Shown here piece after piece: positions 32,838-41,428 of a stretch of DNA of 64,000 nt (its first letter is position 1; every line of letters begins with the position of its first letter). Where the stretch lies: assembly GCF_024496085.1 (NCBI RefSeq), contig NZ_CP101751.1, forward strand, positions 3,968,001 to 4,032,000, in the 5' to 3' direction. The position numbers and the translations under genes were made by a program. The notes beneath the pieces are model-generated. The model was not told the origin of the DNA. It searched no databases and saw only the letters and a program-made list of their open reading frames with translations. This stretch comes from Flavobacterium cerinum. GTDB taxonomy: Bacteria > Bacteroidota > Bacteroidia > Flavobacteriales > Flavobacteriaceae.

Positions 32838-33794
32838 ATGAATTTATCCATTATAATTCCTTTACTGAACGAGAGCGAATCGCTCCCGGAATTGCATTCC
32901 TGGATTGTCAACGTCATGACAAGTCATAACTTCTCCTACGAAGTGATTTTTATTGATGATGGCAGTACCGATAACTCATGGAAACTGATCGAAGAGTTAT
33001 CAGCAAAAGATCCCAATGTAAAAGGAATCCGATTTTTAAGGAATTACGGAAAATCACAGGCATTACATGCCGGTTTTGCGAAAGCCGAAGGTGATGTTAT
33101 TATCACTATGGATGCTGACTTACAGGACAGTCCTGATGAGATTCCGGAATTATACAATATGATTATCAACCAACAATACGACCTCGTGTCCGGTTGGAAA
33201 AAAAAGCGCTACGATTCGGTTGTAGCCAAAAATTTACCTTCAAAACTGTTTAACTGGGCGGCCCGCAAAACATCGGGTGTCCAGTTAAATGATTTTAACT
33301 GCGGACTGAAAGCCTATAAAAATATCGTCATCAAAAACATTGAGGTTTCCGGCGAAATGCACCGCTATATTCCGGTATTGGCAAAGAATGCCGGTTTTGC
33401 AAAAATCGGTGAGAAAGTCGTAATCCATCAGGCACGAAAATACGGTTCAACCAAATTCGGAATGGAACGTTTTATTAACGGATTTCTGGATCTGATCACT
33501 ATTTGGTTTATATCGCGCTTCGGAAAACGACCTATGCACCTTTTCGGAGCTTTAGGAGTGTTCATGTTCACGATCGGATTTTTATCGGCCGGCTATATCG
33601 GTTTTATCAAACTTTACAGACTGTATCACCATCAGCATACTATTTTAGTAACCAGTAATCCGTGGTTTTACATCGCTCTGACTACTATGATCATCGGAAC
33701 ACAACTATTTTTAGCCGGCTTTTTAGGCGAAATCATCCTACGAACAAAAAACAACGAGGAGCGCTATAAAATTGCCGAAAAGGTTAATCTTTAG
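32838..33794 (+). CDS. Family 2 glycosyltransferase, polyprenyl-phosphate type
   Basis: Predicted membrane glycosyltransferase moving a sugar from a nucleotide donor onto a polyprenyl phosphate or similar lipid. The 318 residues hold a GT-A domain with the nucleotide-binding start (LSIIIPLLNESESLPEL), FIDDGSTDNSW, the metal-binding DADLQDSPDEIP and the acceptor part (NDFNCGLKAY). Two C-terminal TM helices follow (about 237-258 and 275-300). It resembles the DPM1/GtrB/ArnC group. It sits between DUF4199 and the phosphohexomutase gene in a tight run, consistent with glycolipid or surface-glycan assembly; the actual sugar is not predictable. Confidence 0.91.
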   Translation: MNLSIIIPLLNESESLPELHSWIVNVMTSHNFSYEVIFIDDGSTDNSWKLIEELSAKDPNVKGIRFLRNYGKSQALHAGFAKAEGDVIITMDADLQDSPDEIPELYNMIINQQYDLVSGWKKKRYDSVVAKNLPSKLFNWAARKTSGVQLNDFNCGLKAYKNIVIKNIEVSGEMHRYIPVLAKNAGFAKIGEKVVIHQARKYGSTKFGMERFINGFLDLITIWFISRFGKRPMHLFGALGVFMFTIGFLSAGYIGFIKLYRLYHHQHTILVTSNPWFYIALTTMIIGTQLFLAGFLGEIILRTKNNEERYKIAEKVNL

Positions 33795-33820
33795 TTTATA
33801 ACAACATTAAAAAATTGAAC

Positions 33821-35551
33821 ATGCACATCGAACAGCAGTTACTAGATAAGGTCAACATCTGGCTTAACAGTCCGGTATTTGACCATGAAACTCAGGAGAA
33901 AATCAAGGAAATGATGACTTCTTCCCCTAAAGAACTGGAAGATAGTTTTTACAAAAACCTGGAGTTCGGAACCGGAGGAATGCGAGGAATTATGGGCGTT
34001 GGAACGAATCGAATCAACAAATATACTTTAGGAAAAAACACTCAGGGATTATCTGATTATTTAAAAAAATCGTTTCCCGGCGAATCTCTTAAAGTAGCGA
34101 TTGCCTACGATTGTCGTCATAACAGTAACACATTGGCCAAAGTAGTTGCAGATGTATTTTCCGCTAACGGTATTCAGGTATTTTTATTTTCGGATATGCG
34201 TCCGACTCCGGAATTATCATTTACCGTAAAATACCTGGGATGTCATGCCGGTATTGTACTAACCGCTTCACACAATCCGCCGGAATATAACGGCTATAAA
34301 GTATATTGGCAAGACGGAGGTCAGTTAGTTCCGCCACAAGACCATGAAATCATACAAACGATCGAATCATTAGAGTACGATCAGATACTTTTTGAAGCCA
34401 ATAATGACCTTATTGAATACATTGATACCGCTGTAGACGATGCTTTTATCAACTCAGCTATCGAAAACGGAAGTTTTAACACTCCTGCTTCGGCTAAAGA
34501 AAAATTAAAAATCGTTTTTACCTCCTTACACGGAACCTCTATCAAACTGGTTCCCGATGTATTGGAAAAAGCCGGTTATACCAATGTCGCTATTGTTAAA
34601 GAACAGGCCGAACCGAACGGCGATTTTCCAACGGTTAAATCCCCTAATCCGGAAGAACCGGAAGCATTAACCATGGCTTTGGAATTGGCTGAAAAAACCG
34701 GTGCCGATATTGTAATCGGAACAGATCCGGACAGCGATCGTCTGGGAATTGCCGTAAGAAATACAGAAGGCAAACTGATCTTGTTAAACGGAAACCAATC
34801 GATGGTCGTGATGACACACTTCCTTTTGGAGCAGTGGAAAAAACAAGGTCGCATTACCGGAACTGAATTTATCGGATCAACCATTGTATCTACTCCGATG
34901 ATGCTGGAATTAGCTGACGCCTATGGTATTGAATGCAAAGTAGGTCTTACCGGTTTTAAATGGATCGCTAAAATGATCAAAGATTTCCCGCAACAACAAT
35001 TTATTGGTGGCGGAGAAGAAAGTTTCGGCTTTATGGCCGGCGATGCCGTTCGTGATAAAGATGCGGTTACCGCTACACTACTAGTTTGCGAAATTGCAGC
35101 TCAGGCTAAAGAAAGAGGAAGTTCGCTTTACGAAGAATTGCTACAAATGTATGTTGACTTCGGTTTTTACAAAGAACATCTTATTTCCATCACTAAAAAA
35201 GGAATCGACGGTGCTAATCAGATCAAACAAATGATGTCGGATTTGCGAGAGCATCCTTTAGAGGAAATCAACGGCGAACGCGTTATCTTTGTGGAAGATT
35301 ATCAAAGTTCCGTTACAAAGAATCTATTAAACGGAGAATCAGGAGCACTTGACATCCCGAAATCCAATGTTTTAATTTATTATCTGGAAGACGGTAGTAA
35401 AATATGTGCCCGACCAAGTGGTACGGAGCCAAAAATCAAATTCTATTTCAGCGTTAATGCCCGAATAGAAAGTCTTGATGAAATCGATGCAGCTGAAGAA
35501 TTCCTGGACGATAAAATCAAGAATATAATTACAGGAATGAATTTATCTTAA
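33821..35551 (+). CDS. Phosphoglucomutase/phosphomannomutase family phospho-sugar mutase
   Basis: Interconverts hexose 1- and 6-phosphates, supplying nucleotide-sugar synthesis. With the ATG at 33821 (MHIEQQLLDKVNIWLN) it has 576 residues; a TTG two codons earlier is ignored. All four alpha-D-phosphohexomutase elements are visible. The phosphoserine loop has S150 in TASHNPPEYNGYK. The magnesium loop is GTDPDSDRLG, the sugar-binding loop GGEESFGF, and the phosphate-binding loop RPSGTEPKIKFY. Its length and the FGTGGMRGIMGVG start fit the PgcA-type (PGM2-like) group, which often uses glucose 1-phosphate. It is 1 bp from the ABC exporter gene. Confidence 0.94.
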   Translation: MHIEQQLLDKVNIWLNSPVFDHETQEKIKEMMTSSPKELEDSFYKNLEFGTGGMRGIMGVGTNRINKYTLGKNTQGLSDYLKKSFPGESLKVAIAYDCRHNSNTLAKVVADVFSANGIQVFLFSDMRPTPELSFTVKYLGCHAGIVLTASHNPPEYNGYKVYWQDGGQLVPPQDHEIIQTIESLEYDQILFEANNDLIEYIDTAVDDAFINSAIENGSFNTPASAKEKLKIVFTSLHGTSIKLVPDVLEKAGYTNVAIVKEQAEPNGDFPTVKSPNPEEPEALTMALELAEKTGADIVIGTDPDSDRLGIAVRNTEGKLILLNGNQSMVVMTHFLLEQWKKQGRITGTEFIGSTIVSTPMMLELADAYGIECKVGLTGFKWIAKMIKDFPQQQFIGGGEESFGFMAGDAVRDKDAVTATLLVCEIAAQAKERGSSLYEELLQMYVDFGFYKEHLISITKKGIDGANQIKQMMSDLREHPLEEINGERVIFVEDYQSSVTKNLLNGESGALDIPKSNVLIYYLEDGSKICARPSGTEPKIKFYFSVNARIESLDEIDAAEEFLDDKIKNIITGMNLS

Positions 35552-35552
35552 A

Positions 35553-37379
35553 ATGACTTACTTTAAACAAATTTTCCGCTTTGCGGTTCCTTACCTTAAA
35601 TATGCTTACCTGAACGTATTGTTCAATGTGCTTTATGCCTTGTTCAGTACGATCTCTTTTATGGCATTGATTCCGATGTTATCTGTATTATTCGGTGAGA
35701 CAGAAAGAATTACTCAGGCACCGGTATATACCGGTCTCGCTGATATTAAAGCGTACGGAGAAAATTATTTCAATTATTTCGTAACCACCACTTCCGAAAG
35801 CAAAGGCATTGATTATACTTTAGGCTTTCTGGTTGTGATTATCATCTCCATCTTCCTGTTAAAAAATGTTTTTAACTATCTGGCTTTGTTTTTTGCTACT
35901 TTCCTTCGAAACGGAATGTTACGCGATCTGCGAAATGCCATGTATAAAAAGGCTGTGGAATTACCGCTTTCCTTTTTCTCCGAAAAACGAAAAGGAGACA
36001 CAATTTCCCGTATTACCTGGGACGTTGGTGAGGTTCAAAGTTCCTATCTTTCGATTCTGGAGCTTATTGTAAAAGAACCGTTGACAATTATATTTACGAT
36101 TGTCGGAATGTTAATCATCAGTGTAAAGCTGACTATTTTTGTATTCATCTTTATACCGGTTTCCGGTTTTGTTATCTCACTTATCGGGAAACGATTAAAA
36201 AAACAATCCACTGTCGCACAACAGGAACAAGGAATATTTTTATCTATCGTTGAAGAAACTCTGGGCGGATTAAAGGTAATCAAAGGCTTCACTTCTGAAG
36301 ACTATTTTAATAAAAAATTCAGCACTTCTACCGATCGTTATTTTAACCTTTCTAATAAAATCATGAACCGTCAGAACATGGCTTCTCCGGTTAGTGAATT
36401 TATGGGAATTATGGTTATTGCTATCTTGCTATGGTTTGGCGGTCATATGGTATTGGTTGAAAAAACCTTACTGGGCGCTCAGTTTATCGCTTATATGGGA
36501 TTAGCCTATAACATCCTTACACCGGCCAAAGCAATCTCTAAAGCGTCGTATGATATTAAACGAGGAAATGCTGCCGCTGAAAGGGTTCTGGAAATTCTGG
36601 AAGAAGTTAACCCGATTACCAGCAAACCGGATGCGATTCAAAAAACGACATTCGAAAAAGATATTCATATCGAGAATATTAACTTCCGTTATGAAGATGA
36701 AAATGTTCTGAAAAACTTTTCACTGGATGTTCCGAAAGGTAAAACGGTTGCTTTAGTTGGTCAATCCGGTAGCGGAAAGAGTACAATTGCTAATTTACTG
36801 ACTCGTTTTTATGACGTACAGGAAGGCGCTATCAAAATTGACGGCATCAACATCAAAGATTATGATTTGCATGCCTTACGCGGACTGATGGGATTGGTTA
36901 CACAAGATAGCATCTTATTTAATGATACGATCAAAAACAATATTTTATTAGGTAAACAGGATGCAACCGATGACGAGATCATTGCCGCACTAAAAATCGC
37001 TAATGCCTATGAATTTGTAAAAGATCTTCCGAACGGAATCGACACTAATATCGGTGATAGCGGAAACAAATTATCCGGCGGACAAAAACAACGTTTGTCC
37101 ATCGCGCGGGCTGTTTTGAAAAACCCGCCAATTATGATTCTGGACGAAGCGACATCGGCTTTGGATACTGAAAGCGAAAGACTGGTACAGCAAGCACTGG
37201 AAAATATGATGCAAAACAGAACTTCAGTTGTTATCGCTCACCGTCTTTCAACGATACAAAAGGCAGATAAAATCGTGGTGATGCAAAAAGGAGAAATCGT
37301 TGAGCAAGGCACACACGATGAATTGCTTGCATTAAACGGTACTTATTCGAAATTAGTTATGATGCAATCCTTTGAATAA
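35553..37379 (+). CDS. ABC exporter, fused permease and ATPase (MsbA-like)
   Basis: Half-transporter of the type IV ABC exporter fold, working as a homodimer in the inner membrane, probably as a lipid or glycolipid flippase. The 608 residues comprise an N-terminal six-helix transmembrane domain (about 15-330), then a nucleotide-binding domain. This has Walker A at 403-411 (GQSGSGKST), a Q loop (VTQDSILFNDT), ABC signature (LSGGQKQR), Walker B (IMILDEATSALD) and H loop (VIAHRLSTI). All catalytic motifs are intact. It starts 1 bp after the mutase stop and 8 bp before the DUF2971 gene, in a run with a polyprenyl-type glycosyltransferase, supporting envelope lipid export. Confidence 0.94.
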   Translation: MTYFKQIFRFAVPYLKYAYLNVLFNVLYALFSTISFMALIPMLSVLFGETERITQAPVYTGLADIKAYGENYFNYFVTTTSESKGIDYTLGFLVVIIISIFLLKNVFNYLALFFATFLRNGMLRDLRNAMYKKAVELPLSFFSEKRKGDTISRITWDVGEVQSSYLSILELIVKEPLTIIFTIVGMLIISVKLTIFVFIFIPVSGFVISLIGKRLKKQSTVAQQEQGIFLSIVEETLGGLKVIKGFTSEDYFNKKFSTSTDRYFNLSNKIMNRQNMASPVSEFMGIMVIAILLWFGGHMVLVEKTLLGAQFIAYMGLAYNILTPAKAISKASYDIKRGNAAAERVLEILEEVNPITSKPDAIQKTTFEKDIHIENINFRYEDENVLKNFSLDVPKGKTVALVGQSGSGKSTIANLLTRFYDVQEGAIKIDGINIKDYDLHALRGLMGLVTQDSILFNDTIKNNILLGKQDATDDEIIAALKIANAYEFVKDLPNGIDTNIGDSGNKLSGGQKQRLSIARAVLKNPPIMILDEATSALDTESERLVQQALENMMQNRTSVVIAHRLSTIQKADKIVVMQKGEIVEQGTHDELLALNGTYSKLVMMQSFE

Positions 37380-37387
37380 ACAGTAAT

Positions 37388-38089
37388 ATGTACCGACAAA
37401 GTCCGAATATCACACTTCCTGAAAACCCGGATACCATTATCTGGAAGTATCTGGATTTGTCGAAATTTTTGGATTTGTTGTTGTATCAGAAAATGTTTAT
37501 GTCGCGTTCGGATAAGTTCGAAGACCAATACGAAGGCACATTTAGTGAACCTACATTTGAAGAAATTAAAAAAATAGCGGAGAACAACCCCAAGTTCCTG
37601 CAATATTATAAGTCACATCGCGAAAACGTCGTAATCAGCAGTTGGCATACCAACGAATACGAATCTTTCGCGATGTGGCAAATTTTCACCAAAAACAATG
37701 AAGGTCTGGCAATTCAATCGACCATAGGCCGCCTAAAAGAAGCTTTGGCTCCTGAAAAGCATTTTGAACAATACATTGGTGAAGTTAATTATATCGATTA
37801 TAAAAAGGAGTACATTCCTTTTGACGATGCCTTTTTCCCCTTCCTTTTTAAACGTAAAAGCTTTCAATATGAAAAGGAAATCCGGATCATTTCGGACGTT
37901 ACTTCCCAAAAGCTTTCTATTAATGAAGGTTTAAAAATCAATGTTGACATCAACACCTTAATCGAAACAATCTATATTCATCCGAAATCGGAAAATTGGT
38001 ATAAGAAACTGGTAATCGAACTGGTTGCCAAGCTTGGCTTCGATTTTAACATTGAGAAATCGGATCTGGAAAGTGATATTCTGATCTAA
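37388..38089 (+). CDS. DUF2971 protein
   Basis: Uncharacterised cytoplasmic protein (233 residues) of the DUF2971 family. Supporting features are the opening YKYLDL-like IIWKYLDLSKFLDLL, then LYQKMFMSRSDKFEDQYEGTF, followed by VVISSWHTNEYESFAMWQIF and LAIQSTIGRLKEAL, and the late KRKSFQYEKEIRII. These are the conserved W-H-x-x-x-x-E-S-x-x-M-W and F-x-x-E-x-E-x-R motifs of the family. No signal peptide. It follows the ABC exporter by 8 bp and should share its transcript, though DUF2971 genes occur in many contexts, including defence islands, and the link may not be functional. Confidence 0.88.
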   Translation: MYRQSPNITLPENPDTIIWKYLDLSKFLDLLLYQKMFMSRSDKFEDQYEGTFSEPTFEEIKKIAENNPKFLQYYKSHRENVVISSWHTNEYESFAMWQIFTKNNEGLAIQSTIGRLKEALAPEKHFEQYIGEVNYIDYKKEYIPFDDAFFPFLFKRKSFQYEKEIRIISDVTSQKLSINEGLKINVDINTLIETIYIHPKSENWYKKLVIELVAKLGFDFNIEKSDLESDILI

Positions 38090-38183
38090 AAAAATTCCGG
38101 ATAATAGCCTGGACTTTCACTGCCTACTTTTTAAGTATCCGATTTGAATTTGAAATAAAGAATTAACTATTACGGAAATCGGA

Positions 38184-38918
38184 TTAGATCGGCATATATT
38201 CTTCAGCCTTCCACTCTTTATCCATTAAGTTAACGTAGAAATAGTGTACTTTATCATTTTTATCAAAAGCACCGTTTTTATTGATATCTTCAATCGTTCT
38301 GAAATACAAACGATTTTGTACTTCAACGATATTCCAGTCCAACAATTCCTGTAAATCATCAGACATTTTAGCGAATTTCGTACCGTTAAAGTTACTCAGA
38401 TAAAGTGCTTTGATATCGTTAGCATCGATTTTTCCGTCGCGATTCGTATCCGAATCCACTAAAGAATACACTAATATTTGTTTTTTGGTTTTATCAGCAA
38501 TCGTATTTAAATAGGTCGCCGTTTGAATTTGAATCGTCTTATCCGTCAGACTACGCATATCCGTTGAATCGATGTGCTGAAATTTTAAATTCTGAAAGTA
38601 TCCTGTAATCTCAAAACGGTTGTAATTTGAAATCGCATAACTTACCGAATTGGTTTTACTGGAGCCGTAACTACTACTCGGACCGTCATAAACCCGAATA
38701 TCTCCTATGGCATGAATCAGGTATTTTGTTCCATCCATATAAATCGGAAGATCCGCGATTTTAATTTGAGAAGAATCCCTTTTTACCGGATTGCTAGCCG
38801 TAGTATTTTTTGTCCCTTCGTAAATTACTTTAGGCTTATTACTTTCCGGCTCTTTACATCCAATAAAAAGAAACGTCAGAAGCAAGGCGGTACAGGTTAC
38901 AAACTTTTTCATCTTCAA
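38184..38918 (-). CDS. EF-hand-like lipoprotein
   Basis: Exported lipoprotein of unknown function. The 244 residues begin with a lipoprotein signal, lipobox FLFIGCKEP. Most of the protein has no recognised domain, but two acidic calcium-loop motifs stand out: DSDTNRDGKIDANDI (about residues 153-167) and DINKNGAFDKNDKV (about 210-223). Both have the DxDxDG spacing of EF-hand or dockerin loops. Calcium binding at the envelope is therefore plausible. The start at 38918 gives MKMKKF; the second Met at 38912 is equally possible. It follows the TonB receptor gene on the same strand by 41 bp and may be read through from it. Confidence 0.82.
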   Translation of the reverse strand: MKMKKFVTCTALLLTFLFIGCKEPESNKPKVIYEGTKNTTASNPVKRDSSQIKIADLPIYMDGTKYLIHAIGDIRVYDGPSSSYGSSKTNSVSYAISNYNRFEITGYFQNLKFQHIDSTDMRSLTDKTIQIQTATYLNTIADKTKKQILVYSLVDSDTNRDGKIDANDIKALYLSNFNGTKFAKMSDDLQELLDWNIVEVQNRLYFRTIEDINKNGAFDKNDKVHYFYVNLMDKEWKAEEYMPI

Positions 38919-38959
38919 AAATTAAATAGTCTTTCAAATATATAACTTTTACACTGGAA

Positions 38960-41428
38960 CTACAATCTTACATTTAATTTTAAATTGAATGTACGAGTGG
39001 TCATATAGTTCGGAATTCCGTACTGACTTTTAGTGTACACATCCCTTACCCATGTATTGGTAATTGCATTCTGGTTATTGAAAAGGTTAAAAATTTCAAA
39101 TCCTAAAGCCAACTCACGGAATGGTTTTAACCAGTTTTTATTTGATTTAATTGCAGTGTCTTTAAAAACATAGGAAAATCCGGCATCTGCTCTTCGGTAA
39201 TCTTTTAATCGCAGCTGATAATTATACGGATCGGCATAAGAAGGAGACCCACCCGGTAATCCGGTATTATAAACCAGATTCAGATACATTTTCAGATTCG
39301 GAATATTCGGCATATAATCCTGGAAAAGCAATCCGAATTTCAAACGCTGATCCGTTGGACGCGCAATATAGCCTTTTCCATCCTGATTTTCTTCCGTTTT
39401 CAAATATCCGAAACTGAACCAGGATTCTGTTCCCGGCACAAATTCTCCGTTTAAACGGAAATCAGCACCATATACATAGGCCGTTGCATCGTTATTTGCT
39501 GCATAACGGATTCTTACGTTATCAATGGTGTAAGTATTTACATCCGATAAATGTTTATAATACGCTTCCGAAACCAACTTAAACGGTCGACCCCACATTT
39601 TAAAGCTGTAATCATTTCCTAAAACAATATGAACCGACTGTTGCGCTTTTACATTAGGTTGAACCACTCCGGCCGCATCCCGTAATTCCCTGTAAAAAGG
39701 CGGCTGATGATAAACTCCTCCGGACAAACGGAATAACATATCCATTTCCCAGGCCGGTTTAATTGCAAACTGTGCTCTCGGACTAAACGTAATCTGACTG
39801 TCACCGGTTACAATATTATCACCGCTAACCTGCCATTGATGCGCTCGAACACCTGCATTAATCCAATATTCACCCGCACCGATCTCACCGCGATAGTTCC
39901 ATTGTGCATATCCTGAAAAACGGTTAATCTGAACAAAATTCGTTGCTCTTACATTCTGATACGGCGCTAACGGTCCGGTATAAGGCGTATACGGTTGATC
40001 ATGTGGAATATCTAAAATCGGAGCCGGCAATGAAAAACCAGCCGAATCAATTGCTTCCCATTCTACAATACGGTCGCGAATATCTTCTTTTGTATATTTA
40101 AAACCCCACTCCACCTGATGTTCACTGGTTTTAGACGAATGGAATCCTTTCACTTCAGCATTAAAAATAAGTGCATCCAGATTGTTTCGGGCATGACTTA
40201 ACTGCGAACCTACACCACGGGAATACACTACATCACCAAACGTTTCAGAACCGATATTACTATCCACTTCACCAAGAGCATATTGTGCTTCTATATCAAA
40301 GTGTTCCTGTTCCTGCGTATGATAAGCTGAGCCGATAAATTTCAATTTAAAATCATCACTCACCTGATAAACCGATTTTAACGCTCCGAATAAAGTCAGA
40401 TAACGATCTTTTTCCTGTCCGTCATAAAAAACCTGTAAAGCGATCGGATTATCAATTGTACCGAAATTCGTCTGACGCGAAATCGGTTGGTAATTATAAC
40501 GGTTTTGCGAAATATTTCCTAAAAAGCTCCATTGCCATTTGGTCGAAGCATCAAAGTTGATTAAGGTTTGAACATCAACGAAAGTCGGTCTGAAATTCGT
40601 TTCTGTTTCCTGACTTTTTACCAGCAAACTATTATCCCGGTAGCGTACTCCGGTAATATTACTCCATTTCTGATTTTTAGAAACCAGATCCACAGTAGCG
40701 CTTCCTCCTAACAAACTCGCATCTACAGCAGCCTGAAACTTAGTCGGACGACGATAGGTAATATCCAGAACCGATGAAAGTTTATCACCGTATTTAGCCT
40801 GGAATCCTCCGGCAGAGAAATCAACATTCTGTACCATTTCCGTATTGGTAAAACTCAAACCTTCCTGTTGTCCGGAGCGAATTAAAAACGGACGATAGAC
40901 TTCAATTTCATTCACATACACGAGGTTTTCATCATAATTCCCTCCCCTAACAGCATATTGTGTACTTAATTCGTTATTGGAATAAACACCCGGAAGGGTT
41001 TTCAGAATATTTTCCACACCCGCATTGGCTCCCGGTATTGTTCGGATTACTTCCGGCGCTATGGTTGTAACCCCTTCTACTCTTTTTCTCCCTTTTGAAA
41101 CGACCACCTCACCTAATTGTTCCGCCCGTTGATTTAAAACAACGTTCAGCTCATAATCTTCATTCGGTTTTAATTCAATAACCGTAACCGCCTTTTTAAA
41201 ACTAACGTGTGTAATTTCAACTGTTATTTTCTGATTTGCCGGAACAGTTATCTGAAAGAAACCATTTTCATTCGAAATGGCAGAAGCGGCATTAGCTTTA
41301 ACAGATGCTTTTGCGATCGGTTTATTGGATTCATCTAAAAGAACACCTTTTATTCTGGCGGTTTGCGCATAGGAGCTCAAACCAATAAACAAAATACAAA
41401 TCGCAATAAAATCAATTATTCTTTTCAA
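38960..41428 (-). CDS. TonB-dependent receptor with carboxypeptidase-like regulatory domain
   Basis: Outer-membrane active transporter energised by TonB; substrate unknown. The 822 residues comprise a signal peptide (IAICILFIGLSSYAQ), an N-terminal CarboxypepD_reg-like domain (about 23-105, ARIKGVLLDESNKPIAKASV), a plug (about 120-235, with RTIPGANAGVENILKTLPGV and YAVRGGNYDENLVYVNEIEV), and a 22-strand-type barrel ending in Leu (TFNLKLNVRL). No SusD-like partner is adjacent, so this is not a classical polysaccharide utilisation locus. Its start overlaps the M23 peptidase gene by 17 bp, so the two are translationally coupled. Confidence 0.93.
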   Translation of the reverse strand: MKRIIDFIAICILFIGLSSYAQTARIKGVLLDESNKPIAKASVKANAASAISNENGFFQITVPANQKITVEITHVSFKKAVTVIELKPNEDYELNVVLNQRAEQLGEVVVSKGRKRVEGVTTIAPEVIRTIPGANAGVENILKTLPGVYSNNELSTQYAVRGGNYDENLVYVNEIEVYRPFLIRSGQQEGLSFTNTEMVQNVDFSAGGFQAKYGDKLSSVLDITYRRPTKFQAAVDASLLGGSATVDLVSKNQKWSNITGVRYRDNSLLVKSQETETNFRPTFVDVQTLINFDASTKWQWSFLGNISQNRYNYQPISRQTNFGTIDNPIALQVFYDGQEKDRYLTLFGALKSVYQVSDDFKLKFIGSAYHTQEQEHFDIEAQYALGEVDSNIGSETFGDVVYSRGVGSQLSHARNNLDALIFNAEVKGFHSSKTSEHQVEWGFKYTKEDIRDRIVEWEAIDSAGFSLPAPILDIPHDQPYTPYTGPLAPYQNVRATNFVQINRFSGYAQWNYRGEIGAGEYWINAGVRAHQWQVSGDNIVTGDSQITFSPRAQFAIKPAWEMDMLFRLSGGVYHQPPFYRELRDAAGVVQPNVKAQQSVHIVLGNDYSFKMWGRPFKLVSEAYYKHLSDVNTYTIDNVRIRYAANNDATAYVYGADFRLNGEFVPGTESWFSFGYLKTEENQDGKGYIARPTDQRLKFGLLFQDYMPNIPNLKMYLNLVYNTGLPGGSPSYADPYNYQLRLKDYRRADAGFSYVFKDTAIKSNKNWLKPFRELALGFEIFNLFNNQNAITNTWVRDVYTKSQYGIPNYMTTRTFNLKLNVRL

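Noticed and set aside
37388..38089. DUF2971 protein as part of an anti-phage defence system
   Set aside because: The family does occur in defence islands, but here the gene is embedded after an ABC exporter in core envelope genes, with no nuclease, reverse transcriptase or toxin partner.
38137..38184. Inverted repeat ATCCGATTT / AAATCGGAT between the DUF2971 and EF-hand lipoprotein genes
   Set aside because: 9-bp arms with a 30-nt loop and no T run; too weak to call a terminator, although the convergent genes lack another one.
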